64,000 bases of DNA from Acidilobus saccharovorans 345-15 (GTDB lineage: Archaea; Thermoproteota; Thermoprotei_A; Sulfolobales; Acidilobaceae), in assembly GCF_000144915.1 (NCBI RefSeq), contig NC_014374.1:558001-622000 (forward strand), given 5' to 3'. Every line of letters starts with the position of its first letter. Within the stretch, counting starts at the first letter, position 1. The notes beneath the pieces are model-generated. The model saw only the letters and a list, made by a program, of their open reading frames with translations. It made no database searches and had not been told where the DNA came from. The translations under genes and the position numbers were made by a program. Shown here in pieces: positions 49,855 through 58,984 of the stretch.

Positions 49855-51522
49855 TTGGGAAGCTGCTTGCGCTTAACGGCCCCCTACGTGGCCTACATAA
49901 CGGCCTTTGGGGTAGTCCCCTTCTTCGCCACGTTCGCCCTGGTCGGCCTTGACTTCCGCTCGGCCCTGGTGGCCCTAAGGCTCGTGCCCGTGGGCCAGGT
50001 GTTCCTCAACACCTTCATACTTGCCGTGGCCACCTCAGTGCTCGGCACCCTGATAGGCCTGGTGGCCGCCGTGGCCGTTGACATGCTTGACGTGAAGTAC
50101 CAGAGGCCGCTCTCGCTGCTGACGGTGCTCCCGCACACGGTGCCCTTCGTCTCGGCGGCGCTCATATGGTCCATAAGCCTCTACGGCGGCGGCTGGGGGT
50201 GGTTCACCTACCTGCTCCACATAAGCTTTGACCCGCTCTACCTGGCTAACACGGCGCTCTACGGCGTCATACTTGTCAGCGTCTGGGGCGCAATAGCGTT
50301 CCCCTTCATAATAATATACGCGACGCTCAGGTCCATACCGCCCGAGATAAGGGAGAACGCCATGATAGACAACATAGGCCTCTCAAGGTACTACGGCGAG
50401 GTGGCCATACCGCTGGCGAGCAAGGCCATACTGATAGCCTTCATAATAGAGCTCGCCTTCAGCTTCGGCGCCTTCGACGCGCCCTACGTGCTCACCGGGG
50501 GAGGGCCGGGCTACGCTACTACAACGCTGGGCATACTCACCTATGAGGCCGTGTACAACCTCAACAGCTACTCCGCAGGGGCCCTGATAGCGGCCGCCAT
50601 AGCCGCCCTGGCGACAGTCCCGGCCATAGCCCTCTTCAGGGTCCTGAGGAGCAGGCGCGCCCTGCTGCCCGCGGTCAGCGTGAGGCTGCCGGACCCGGTG
50701 TTCAAGGGGATAATGCTGGCAGTGCTCTCAGTCATACTGTTCTTCAACGTAATGCCCATATACTGGATGTTCCTCGTGGCATTCAGGCCCAACACCCTTG
50801 ACTTCAGGTCGCCCCCGATCATGATACCCGTCAAGTTCACCAGCGCGTTCTTCGTGCAGGCTCTCAGGGGCTCGGTGCCCTACATGGTCAGCAGCGTGGT
50901 CGTCAGCGTGGCAGTTGGGGTAATAGCGGTCCTCCTGGCCTCCGGGGCCTCATATGAGATAGCCAGGGGCAGGGCCTGGGGCTGGCTGCTGCCCCTCTCC
51001 ATCTACCTCTACGTCCTGCCCCCCATGGCGTTCGTCATACCCCTCTACATAGCCTTTGCAAAGGCGCACCTGCTCAACACCTGGTGGGCGCTTATAACGG
51101 CAATGCCCCTCGGCTACGTGACCTACGCCCTGTGGATAATGAACGGCTTCTTCGTTGACCTCCCAAAGGCCTACGACGAGGTCGCTGACCTGTTCAACAT
51201 AAAGGGCAAGTTCAGGAGGCTCATACTCCCGCTCTCCAGGCCCGTGCTCCTCTCAACCTTCCTGCTGGCCGCCGTGGGGGCCTGGCACGCCCTCTTCTAC
51301 CCGCTGATATTCTCGGCGACCCCGTACAACTTCGGCTTCCCGCCCCAGGGGGCCCAGACGGTAACCATATACGCGCTGACCGCAATACAGGAGTCAACCA
51401 TAGACTGGGGCCTGCTGGCCTCCATGGCGTTGGTCGCCGCGCTGCCGCCCATGGTGCTTGACATAGTGTTCCTGTCGCTCATAGCCAGGGGGAGCAGGGC
51501 CAGCGGCCTCAAGTTCCTGTGA
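49855..51522 (+). CDS. Fused ABC sugar-transporter permease (MalF-MalG-like in one chain)
   Basis: A roughly 555-residue protein containing two complete binding-protein-dependent permease domains. Domain 1 (about residues 10-280) has the ATPase-contact EAA loop ENAMIDNIGLSRYYGEVAIP; domain 2 (about 290-555) has DEVADLFNIKGKFRRLILP, plus MalG-like PIYWMFLVAFRPN and PMAFVIPLYIAF. Two separate subunits are the normal form, so this is a fusion with a short linker (RSRRALLPAVSV). Start TTG 49855 lies 22-27 bp after TATA CTTAAAATAT; longer starts are possible. No binding protein or ATPase gene is adjacent; the binding protein at 42712 may belong to it. Overlaps the convergent CruF-like gene by 14 bp. 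Confidence 0.9.
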   Translation: MGSCLRLTAPYVAYITAFGVVPFFATFALVGLDFRSALVALRLVPVGQVFLNTFILAVATSVLGTLIGLVAAVAVDMLDVKYQRPLSLLTVLPHTVPFVSAALIWSISLYGGGWGWFTYLLHISFDPLYLANTALYGVILVSVWGAIAFPFIIIYATLRSIPPEIRENAMIDNIGLSRYYGEVAIPLASKAILIAFIIELAFSFGAFDAPYVLTGGGPGYATTTLGILTYEAVYNLNSYSAGALIAAAIAALATVPAIALFRVLRSRRALLPAVSVRLPDPVFKGIMLAVLSVILFFNVMPIYWMFLVAFRPNTLDFRSPPIMIPVKFTSAFFVQALRGSVPYMVSSVVVSVAVGVIAVLLASGASYEIARGRAWGWLLPLSIYLYVLPPMAFVIPLYIAFAKAHLLNTWWALITAMPLGYVTYALWIMNGFFVDLPKAYDEVADLFNIKGKFRRLILPLSRPVLLSTFLLAAVGAWHALFYPLIFSATPYNFGFPPQGAQTVTIYALTAIQESTIDWGLLASMALVAALPPMVLDIVFLSLIARGSRASGLKFL

Positions 51523-52261
51523 GGGCTCCAAGGGCCAGGGCCAGGGACGCCGCCAGGAGCCCCGCGGCCCCTGCAAGCCAAAGGCCTGAGACGAAGTCCA
51601 TGGCTGACCATGCCGCCACGTACTCAAGGTAGAAGGCCCTGGAGACTAGCCGCGGCCTTGGCTTGGCCTTCCCCAGCGCGTCGTAGGCGTAGTAGAACGC
51701 CATGGAGACCACGAACCAGCCGATGAAGTTAGTTATGGGCACCCCGTAGTATGGCCCCCTGGTCTGCCAGACCCAGAGGTGGCCCTCTATGGTCAGGAAG
51801 GGGTCAAAGGCTAGGTCCATGGCCACCATTGCCAGGGAGGCCGCGAGGTAGCTGCCAGTGGCGGCCAGCGAGTAGAAGCCCAGGGAGGCCCAGAGCAGCG
51901 GTATGTAGACCGGCACCCCAAGCACCTTGAGGCCGAGGCCCTTCGTGTAGTAGTACTTCCCGAAGGGGAGGCCGTAGTGCACCCCCAGGAACTCGAAGGC
52001 GTACGATATGGCCGCCGAGGCCGCGAGGAAGTAGAGGGTCCTCCTCCCTCCCAGCTCGGAGTAAGACGCCAGCAGGTAGAAGGTGACGAAGAAGATAGGG
52101 GTTGATACTACGGCCGCAACGAGGCTGAGGGGCCGCGGGACGTCAAGGACTGACAGGAACAGGAAGGGAGGGTATAAGGCCGAGAGGCTCCAGGCGACGA
52201 GCCTAAGCCTGTTCAAGCTAAGGCCCCGCTGTCGCTGCCTCACTTGAGTTAAAAGCTTCAC
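51509..52261 (-). CDS. Carotenoid biosynthesis protein (CruF/bisanhydrobacterioruberin hydratase-like, DUF422)
   Basis: A 250-residue membrane protein with about seven helices. The sequence AFEFLGVHYGLPFGKYYYT and MVAMDLAFDPFLTIEGHLWV then W with PYYGVPITNFIGWF match the DUF422 family, whose best-known members hydrate C40/C50 carotenoids. The acidic and His residues in EFLGVHYG and DLAFDP are the likely active site. GTG 52261 overlaps the GH116 stop as GTGA; a TTG at 52216 after a TATA-like CTTTTAACTC is an alternative start. No phytoene synthase or desaturase gene is nearby, so the substrate is uncertain. Confidence 0.82.
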   Translation of the reverse strand: MKLLTQVRQRQRGLSLNRLRLVAWSLSALYPPFLFLSVLDVPRPLSLVAAVVSTPIFFVTFYLLASYSELGGRRTLYFLAASAAISYAFEFLGVHYGLPFGKYYYTKGLGLKVLGVPVYIPLLWASLGFYSLAATGSYLAASLAMVAMDLAFDPFLTIEGHLWVWQTRGPYYGVPITNFIGWFVVSMAFYYAYDALGKAKPRPRLVSRAFYLEYVAAWSAMDFVSGLWLAGAAGLLAASLALALGALTGT

Positions 52262-55044
52262 TGGCCGAGGCTAACCTCAAGCAGGTCCCCCGGCCTCAGC
52301 ATTAGCTCCCTCGAGAGCCCCAGCTCGCCGTCCTTAACGTAGCTCAGCGGGACCTCTGAGCCGTTGTACTTCACTGACGCCCTGCAGCCCTTGAAGTCAA
52401 GCCTTAGCGACGAGAGCCTGAGGCCTGGACCCTCAACGGCTTTCAGCGTTATCGAGCCGCTGCAGCCCTCCCTCCTGTAGCTGACGCTGAGCAGGTTACC
52501 AGCTACCATCACTGGCCCCCTGAAGCTGGGGCCTCCGAGCCTCGGCGCTACTGCAAGCTCACCGCGGACGCCGTCATAGGTTGCGCCGGCGATGGAGTTA
52601 GGTATTGCGAGGGCCGCCAGCGGCCTGGAGTAGTGGCCGTCGCACTCAAGGTGGTTGAAGTAGAGCCCCCAGGAGCGGTACCTGTCGTGGATCGACCTGA
52701 GGACCTCCATGGCCTCCTCGACCATGCCCTCGTAGAGCATCTGGGAGGCGACGCCGAACTCCACCCCGGTCCACGGCGTGTCGGCCTGCGACGACACCCT
52801 GTTCAGTATCTTGGTTCCGTTAGGCTCCTCTACGTCACCCACCATCGATGGCCTTGGGGTGCCCGGGTAGGTGCCGTTGAGGAGCCCCTCCCACCTCCTG
52901 AAGTTGGCCCTGTAGACCTCCCTGAGCGCCGACCTCACCTTCTCGCTGTCAACGCCGTCGCCAAGGCCGAGCACCTGCAGGTACCACTCCCCCGTGAGCT
53001 GCGCCGAGAGTATAGCCCTGTCCCTCAGGCCGCTCTCGGGGTCGTACCAGTCGTCGAAGTAGCTGCCGTTCCAAAGCAGCTTCACCATGCTCTCGTAGGC
53101 CCTTAGTGAAAGCTGCCTCAGCTCCTCGGCCCTCGCCAGCCCCTCCCTTGAGGCCGCCTCGGCTGCTGCCCTTAGGGAGGCAGCCCACAGGTCCCCGGTG
53201 AAGGAGGCCACGCCGAGGAGGCTGAACGTGTCAAACGTGTTCACAGAGTTCATGACGAACTCGGGGCCTGAGAACAGCAGCTTGACCACGTTGCCGCCGT
53301 AGAAGCCAGGCACGAGGCCCTTCTCCGCCGCGTCCTGGGCCACCCTTGAGAGGCCCTCGTAGTCTGAGGGCATGTAGTGCTCTATGAGCCCCGTGCCCCT
53401 GCTGTCGTGCTGCCTCCTGGTCCCATCTATGACTGTCAGCACATCGTTCCAGAGCGACCTGAGGTACTCCCTGTCGCCCGTGGCGTAATATGGCAGGAGG
53501 GCTATGAGCAGGAACTCGGGCATGAGGTCGTTCCTGTCGTAGCTGTCTATCAGGTTAAAGGACGCCCTGAACGAGTGGGGCACCCTGCCCGTCGGGTCCT
53601 TGCCGGTCCTCCTCACGACCTCAGCTATGGCCTCAGAGAACTTAGCTGGGTCGTTCTGTATCGATGGGTCCTTCCTCAGCATCTCCCTGTAGAGGCTCAT
53701 GTTCTCATGGAAGCCGAGGGCGAAGAGCTCGTAGTAGTAGTGCTTGTCAGGCCTGAGTATGTGCCTGACAACGTCCTTAACTGCAACCTTTACCAGCTCA
53801 GGGTACATGTTGATGACCCCGGCGAAGGCCCAGAGGACCACGTCAACCGTGTTGAGCCCGCAGCACCCAGGTCCCCCCTCCCACAGGCCGAAGTGGCCGT
53901 CCCTCGTGAGCCAGGAGAGCTTCGGGATGCTCGTCAGCTGGGCGGTGACCAGGTCTATGACCCAGTCGTCGTATGACGCGTCGTACATAGCGCTCGAGAA
54001 GGCCTCCAGCCTGGCCGTCAGCTCGTGCTTGTTCTCAAAGATGTAAGAGATCACCTGCTCCACGTTGCCGAAGAAGTTCTCGTAGTAGTGCCCCACCCTC
54101 TGGCCCGAGGCGTCTATGTGGTTGGGGAAGTGCCACGCTATGGCCCAGTAGAGCTCCTCCGAGGACCCAGGCGTCAGCTCTATAGGCCTTGTGGCCACGG
54201 CTGAGAAGACGTCTAGGTCTGAAGTCATGCTTGAGGGCCCCGTCAGGGTCCCGTCGCCCCTGAAGTCAACCAGGAGCCTCCTCAGGAGGTTAACGAGCTG
54301 CGGCCTGTTGGAGGAGTCAACCGACCCCACAGCGCCTGAGGACTGCTGGCCCAGCGAGGCGACCGCCAGGGCCCCCCTTGCCATGGGGTGCCTCTCGTCG
54401 ACGCAGCAGGCGCTCATTATCATTGCTGTCCAGTCCGGCCCCTCCCTCACCTCGCTTGACGGCCTGCCCCCGGCTGACCTGGCCAGGTTCCTGGCCACGG
54501 CCATTAGTGATACCTTAACCCTGGACGTCCCCCTGTTGGTGACCCTGAACCTAAGTATGACTGCCGGCGTTGACGACGCCTTCAGGTCTCCCGGGAGCAG
54601 GGGCGAGTAGGCGTCAAGGCTGACCTCGACGCCTAGCTCGTCCAGCAGCGAGTCCCTGTAGCTCAGCGTCACCCTTGGGTACCTGACGTCCATCTCCACG
54701 CCCTCAACTCCCTTGGCCCAGGGCAGGTGGTACGGCTCAGCCACGACCCACGGGCCGCAGCCCCTGTAGGTGTAGTCCTCCGCCGAGCCGTACCAGAGCC
54801 CGGTGAACAGGCCCCTCAGGATGGGCTCCTGGCCCTCGGGCTCAATCCTCAGGAAGAACACGAGGTCGTCGGGAGTCATGAACCACTGGGGCTGGCCGTA
54901 GCCTGCCCAGGGCCTGTTGTTGAATATCAGCCACTCCCTGAACCTGCCGTCAGGCCCTATCTCAAAGGAGCCCGTGCCGAGGCCTCCCATGGGGACGCCT
55001 GCCAGGGAGGTGTCATAATATGATATGCGCAAATGTAACACCAT
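52258..55044 (-). CDS. GH116 family beta-glycosidase (GBA2-like)
   Basis: A 928-residue glycosidase of the GBA2/GH116 family, which includes the Sulfolobus beta-glucosidase/xylosidase SSO1353. N-terminal beta-sandwich opens with GVPMGGLGTGSFEIGPDGRF (17-36), diagnostic for the family. The (alpha/alpha)6 catalytic domain holds GHFGLWEGG with E389 in the nucleophile position and YDRNDLMPEF with D506 in the acid/base position (by analogy with characterised enzymes). No signal peptide: a cytoplasmic enzyme acting on imported aryl or oligo-beta-glycosides. Start ATG 55044 is about 20 bp after TATA CTTTTATATTT, leaderless. Downstream CruF-like gene overlaps by four bases. Confidence 0.92.
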   Translation of the reverse strand: MVLHLRISYYDTSLAGVPMGGLGTGSFEIGPDGRFREWLIFNNRPWAGYGQPQWFMTPDDLVFFLRIEPEGQEPILRGLFTGLWYGSAEDYTYRGCGPWVVAEPYHLPWAKGVEGVEMDVRYPRVTLSYRDSLLDELGVEVSLDAYSPLLPGDLKASSTPAVILRFRVTNRGTSRVKVSLMAVARNLARSAGGRPSSEVREGPDWTAMIMSACCVDERHPMARGALAVASLGQQSSGAVGSVDSSNRPQLVNLLRRLLVDFRGDGTLTGPSSMTSDLDVFSAVATRPIELTPGSSEELYWAIAWHFPNHIDASGQRVGHYYENFFGNVEQVISYIFENKHELTARLEAFSSAMYDASYDDWVIDLVTAQLTSIPKLSWLTRDGHFGLWEGGPGCCGLNTVDVVLWAFAGVINMYPELVKVAVKDVVRHILRPDKHYYYELFALGFHENMSLYREMLRKDPSIQNDPAKFSEAIAEVVRRTGKDPTGRVPHSFRASFNLIDSYDRNDLMPEFLLIALLPYYATGDREYLRSLWNDVLTVIDGTRRQHDSRGTGLIEHYMPSDYEGLSRVAQDAAEKGLVPGFYGGNVVKLLFSGPEFVMNSVNTFDTFSLLGVASFTGDLWAASLRAAAEAASREGLARAEELRQLSLRAYESMVKLLWNGSYFDDWYDPESGLRDRAILSAQLTGEWYLQVLGLGDGVDSEKVRSALREVYRANFRRWEGLLNGTYPGTPRPSMVGDVEEPNGTKILNRVSSQADTPWTGVEFGVASQMLYEGMVEEAMEVLRSIHDRYRSWGLYFNHLECDGHYSRPLAALAIPNSIAGATYDGVRGELAVAPRLGGPSFRGPVMVAGNLLSVSYRREGCSGSITLKAVEGPGLRLSSLRLDFKGCRASVKYNGSEVPLSYVKDGELGLSRELMLRPGDLLEVSLGQ

Positions 55045-55083
55045 AAGGAAAGGTGACGGGAAATATAAAAGCTGACAGCTTAA

Positions 55084-55689
55084 TTAAGGCCTGAGCCTCG
55101 CCTGGGAGCCCAGCCTGATGCCCTCCTCAAACGCCGCCAGGTTCTTGTCAGCCATGGGGAGCTCCTGCACCTTGGCCCTTATCCTCTCCGGCTCAACGAA
55201 GCCGTCCAGGGCCCCGGTGCCCACTAGCGCGCCAAGCATTACCATGTTCTCTGCCAGGTAGCTCCCGACCTTCTCCGCCGCCTCCCTCGCCGGTATCACC
55301 ACGTACCTCACCCCGGCCCCCTTGAGGGCGGCCTCTATCTGCTGCCTCTTCAGCGGCCTGAGGCCAGGCGTGGGCGGCATCATTAGCGTATCTGCTGTCA
55401 GCAGCACTCCGCCCTGCCTTAGGTAGGGCACCCCCCTGACGGCCTCTATCATCTCAAACGACAGCACCACGTCCGCCTCCCCCCTGGGCACGAGGGAGGA
55501 GTAGACGTCGCCAAGTCTCACGTGGACCTCCACGGCCCCTCCCCTCTGGCTCAGCCCGTGGGTCTCGGCGACCAGCGCCTTGCAGCCGCCCTCCACGGCC
55601 GCCTCGCCGAGGATCCTGGCGGCCGTTATGAGCCCCTGTCCCCCGACCCCTGTCATGACTATGTTTATCCTCCTGCGGCTCACATCCAT
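55084..55689 (-). CDS. iorB: Indolepyruvate:ferredoxin oxidoreductase beta subunit
   Basis: A 201-residue subunit of the gamma-type 2-oxoacid oxidoreductase fold. TGVGGQGLITAARILGEAA and ETHGLSQRGGAVEVHVRLG are the classic CoA/subunit-contact motifs. Start ATG 55689 has a GGGAGGAGG ribosome site; it overlaps the iorA stop at 55680. With IorA it decarboxylates aryl pyruvates from aromatic amino acids to aryl-acetyl-CoA, reducing ferredoxin. Confidence 0.95.
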   Translation of the reverse strand: MDVSRRRINIVMTGVGGQGLITAARILGEAAVEGGCKALVAETHGLSQRGGAVEVHVRLGDVYSSLVPRGEADVVLSFEMIEAVRGVPYLRQGGVLLTADTLMMPPTPGLRPLKRQQIEAALKGAGVRYVVIPAREAAEKVGSYLAENMVMLGALVGTGALDGFVEPERIRAKVQELPMADKNLAAFEEGIRLGSQARLRP

Positions 55690-57581
55690 GCCTCCTCCCA
55701 CCCCTTGCCCTCCTGGACGACCTTAACTATGGCCTTGTACGGGCATATCTCAGCGCAGACCCCGCAGCCGGTGCACAGGCTCGGGTCTATCCAGGCCTTC
55801 CTGTCGTCCTTGACGAATATGGCCGGGCACGAGAAGGCGTTGTAGCATATGCCGCAGGCCGTGCACTTGTCGTCCTCGACCTGGTAGAGGGGCACCTGAA
55901 CCTTGGCCTTCCTGGCCCTCCTCAGGGCGTCAAGGGCGCAGGCCCTCCTGGCCACTGCAACCGCGGGCCTCCTCTCCTTGACCACGTACTCCAGCGCCTC
56001 GGCCATCGCGTTCGTGGCCCCGTTTATGTCGAATGGGTCGAAGGTCACGACCTTCTCTATGCCTATGCCCCTAGCTATGCCCTCTATGCTTATGACTGGC
56101 GCCTCGTCTCCCATGGCTGTGACCCCTGACCCTGGGTCGGGCTGCTCGCCGGTCATGGCGGTGGTCCTGTTGTCGAGCACCAGCAGGAGCATGGGGGCCC
56201 TGTTGTACATGGCGTTTATCAGCCCGGGTATCCCGGCGTGGAAGAAGGTGGAGTCGCCGATTATCGCTATGGGCACCTGGTCCTGGGCGGCGTGGGCCAG
56301 GCCGTTGGCGGCGCCGACGCTCCCTCCCATCTCAATAATTATGTCCTGCTCCCTGAAGGGCTCGTAGAGGCCCAGGCTGTAGCAGCCTATGTCGCCGCTG
56401 TATATTGCCTTGAGCCTCAGCCTGTTGACGGCCCTCCTCAGGGCGTAGAAGGTCGCCCTGTGCGGGCACCCCGGGCAGAAGGCGGGAGGCCTGGGGGGTA
56501 TCTGGAGGTCTACCTTGTAGAGCCTCGGCTCCTCCACGGGCAGGCCGAGGAAGGACCTCACAGCCCTCCTGACGCGGTCAAGCGTCAGCTCCCCGGCCAG
56601 GCCCACGAGGTCCTTGCCGTGGACCTCGGGCGTCAGCCTCTCCTCCTCGAGGGCCTGCTTTAGCTGGCCCTCCACCACGGGCTCAAGCTCCTCAACTACC
56701 AGAACCCTTTTGACGTTTGATATTGCGTCAATCACGAACGACCTGGGGAAGGGCAGCGGCGTGGCTATCTTGACCACCTTAACCTTGTCGGCCTCTGGGC
56801 CGAGCTCGGACAGGGACTCCTTAACGAAGCCGTAGGCGACGCCGTCAGTTACTATGGCAACGTCGCCGTCCCCCTCGACCCTGTTGAACTGGCCGAGGCC
56901 AGCGAAGGTCTTCCTTATGTCCTCCCACTTGGATATGAGCTTCTCCCTCTGCTCCCTCGCCACAGCTGGCACCAGCGTGAGGCCCCTGGCCCTCTCGAAC
57001 TTGCCTGCGGTCCTGGGGGGCCTCAGCGGGCCCAGGACCACCGGTCCCCTCGTGTGGGACACCCTGGTGGTGCTGACCATCATGAACGGGTGCGAGAACT
57101 TCTCGCTGAGGTCGAGGCCGAGCACGGTGAGGTCCTTGGCCTCCTGCGGGTCGCTGGGCGTCAGCACGGGCACATACGATATGAGGCCGTAGTACCTGTC
57201 GTCCTGCTCATTCTGGCTGCTCCACATGCTCGGGTCCCCTGCTACGAAGACCAGCATGCCGCCCCTGACCCCGGTGTAGGCTATGCTCATGAGGGCGTCC
57301 GCGGCAACGTTGAGGCCAACGTGCTTCATTGTCGCTATGCTCCTCACTCCCGCGAGGGAGGCGCCATATGCGGCCTCAACGGCGACCTTCTCGTTGGAGC
57401 TCCACTCGACGTAGATGCCTGCCTCCTTGGCCACCTCGGCCAGCGACTCTATTACTTCAGTTGACGGCGTGCCAGGGTAGCCCGCGGCGAAGCCGCCGCC
57501 AGCCTCTAGGAAGCCCCTGGCCACCGCCTCGTTGCCCATCAGCAGGGCTGTACTCCCAGCCCTACCCAGTATGCGATACAA
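55680..57581 (-). CDS. iorA: Indolepyruvate:ferredoxin oxidoreductase alpha subunit
   Basis: A 633-residue subunit. It combines the pyrimidine domain (GYPGTPSTEVIESLA at about 34-48, with the catalytic Glu region), a transketolase-C-like middle, the TPP-PP domain (GDIGCYSLG, then GDSTFFHAGIPGLINAMYN), and a C-terminal dicluster ferredoxin: CTACGICYNAFSC and CTGCGVCAEICP. Length and order match archaeal IorA. Start TTG 57581, with TATA-like TAATTAATT near 57609-57618 on the minus strand. Heads the iorAB transcript; works in peptide and amino-acid fermentation. Confidence 0.96.
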   Translation of the reverse strand: MYRILGRAGSTALLMGNEAVARGFLEAGGGFAAGYPGTPSTEVIESLAEVAKEAGIYVEWSSNEKVAVEAAYGASLAGVRSIATMKHVGLNVAADALMSIAYTGVRGGMLVFVAGDPSMWSSQNEQDDRYYGLISYVPVLTPSDPQEAKDLTVLGLDLSEKFSHPFMMVSTTRVSHTRGPVVLGPLRPPRTAGKFERARGLTLVPAVAREQREKLISKWEDIRKTFAGLGQFNRVEGDGDVAIVTDGVAYGFVKESLSELGPEADKVKVVKIATPLPFPRSFVIDAISNVKRVLVVEELEPVVEGQLKQALEEERLTPEVHGKDLVGLAGELTLDRVRRAVRSFLGLPVEEPRLYKVDLQIPPRPPAFCPGCPHRATFYALRRAVNRLRLKAIYSGDIGCYSLGLYEPFREQDIIIEMGGSVGAANGLAHAAQDQVPIAIIGDSTFFHAGIPGLINAMYNRAPMLLLVLDNRTTAMTGEQPDPGSGVTAMGDEAPVISIEGIARGIGIEKVVTFDPFDINGATNAMAEALEYVVKERRPAVAVARRACALDALRRARKAKVQVPLYQVEDDKCTACGICYNAFSCPAIFVKDDRKAWIDPSLCTGCGVCAEICPYKAIVKVVQEGKGWEEAWM

Positions 57582-57798
57582 TAGCGGGTCCCAGGTAGCT
57601 ATGGCGGCTGGAAATTAATTAGTTGTGTATTAGCAAAAAAGTTTTTGATCCTACGCCTTTAACATCGCAGGCCAAGGAGTGTCGTTACATTGTATGCTTG
57701 TTGTTAAGGAAAGCTGGAGACATGGCCCCTGCCTTTAGCTTAAGGGAGCCCCAAGGCTCGCCTGCCACAGCGACTGAGCAAATCGCAGGGGCTTAGCA

Positions 57799-58815
57799 TC
57801 ATGAGTGATCGTGGAATGATCTGGATGAAAGTGTAGGGGCAGGCGAGGTCACAGCTATCGTCTTACAGCTGTGCAGGGGGGCCCTGGGCCACCTGCGCAC
57901 TGCCTCCTCACTTCCAACGCCCACAAGGGCGTCCCTGGTGTCCATCTTGCACACGAGCGGGCTCAGGCCAGCCGCGGCGATCCTGCCAGCTGCCCAGCCG
58001 AGGCCGAGCCTGAGGGCGGGGAGGTACTCAACGATAACTATGACGTCAGCTGGGTCTGCGCCTATGGCCTCCACTGGGTTGACCAGCCTCTCCAGGACGG
58101 CCCTGAAGTACGCTACCTTGTTGCTCACCCCCTCGGCGTTCCTGTATATGCCCATAGCCGCGGCGGCCGCGTAGACAAGGGGCGACGCAAGCCTGTAGTG
58201 AGCCCTCCTTATGGTGGACGCGAACTCAGTGAAGCTGTATGCGCCTCCCCTTATGTCGTCTATCGTCATTCTGATGAGCCTCAGGGCCCTTGAAATGGAG
58301 CCGCGCCCGTACCTCTGCGCCTCAGCGCGGCCGCTGCTCCAGTGCCTCACCACGGGCCTCGAAGTTATCAGGGGCAGGTAGTAGTCGAAGCCGACCCTCG
58401 TGAAGAACTCTATGTCCTCGGCGTAGTTGAGGTCCCTCCAGCCTCCCCTGGCAATCGCGTAGTCCCTCTTCACGAGGTAGTACAGCGGCCTCTGGCTTTC
58501 CGTTGCCATCCCCCACTCTATCGCCCTGTGGAAGTACGCGTTGTACTCGTCGTCAAGGTCGAAGTAGGCGGCGTATGAGCCCTCTGGGCACATGCGCAGC
58601 GCGTAGTCCCTGCCCCTGCCCCTGGTGGATCCAGGCAGCCTGTACACCTTCACGTTGTAGTCCTTGGACAGCTCGAGGAGCCTCTCGTAGGTTCCGTCCC
58701 TTGAGCCTCCGTCAACTACAACTATCTCGGCGTCGGGCCTGTAGACGCTCCTTATGGAGGCCTCGACCGTGTTGACCGAGTTAAGCACAGTGCCGTAGAG
58801 GCAGAGGCCTGGCAA
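57799..58815 (-). CDS. GT2-family glycosyltransferase
   Basis: A 338-residue protein. GT-A fold hallmarks: VVVDGGSRDGTYERL nucleotide-binding region, FDLDDEYN as the DxD metal motif, and NYAEDIEFFTRVG as the acceptor-side ED motif of GT2 enzymes. Beyond residue 190 the chain is helical and partly hydrophobic (LASPLVYAAAAAMGIY), perhaps membrane-associating. Start TTG 58815 with an AT-rich GGAAAAATAAAAAG upstream. Likely adds a sugar to a glycan or glycolipid. No neighbours point to a specific pathway. C-terminal 20 residues are Ser/Pro-rich and end before an AT-rich spacer. Confidence 0.85.
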   Translation of the reverse strand: MPGLCLYGTVLNSVNTVEASIRSVYRPDAEIVVVDGGSRDGTYERLLELSKDYNVKVYRLPGSTRGRGRDYALRMCPEGSYAAYFDLDDEYNAYFHRAIEWGMATESQRPLYYLVKRDYAIARGGWRDLNYAEDIEFFTRVGFDYYLPLITSRPVVRHWSSGRAEAQRYGRGSISRALRLIRMTIDDIRGGAYSFTEFASTIRRAHYRLASPLVYAAAAAMGIYRNAEGVSNKVAYFRAVLERLVNPVEAIGADPADVIVIVEYLPALRLGLGWAAGRIAAAGLSPLVCKMDTRDALVGVGSEEAVRRWPRAPLHSCKTIAVTSPAPTLSSRSFHDHS

Positions 58816-58984
58816 GGCTCATTTGCCCCTACATGACATTTGATGCTCCTTCTTTTTATTTTTCCACGTTCTTGAGGTAAAGCTGTAATACCTATTTTAT
58901 TTAATAGGGTGATCATTAAGCCCTCTTTATCATGTCTGACGAGACTAAAGTAGCAAAGTTCACTAATGCTTTACACGTTAGAGG

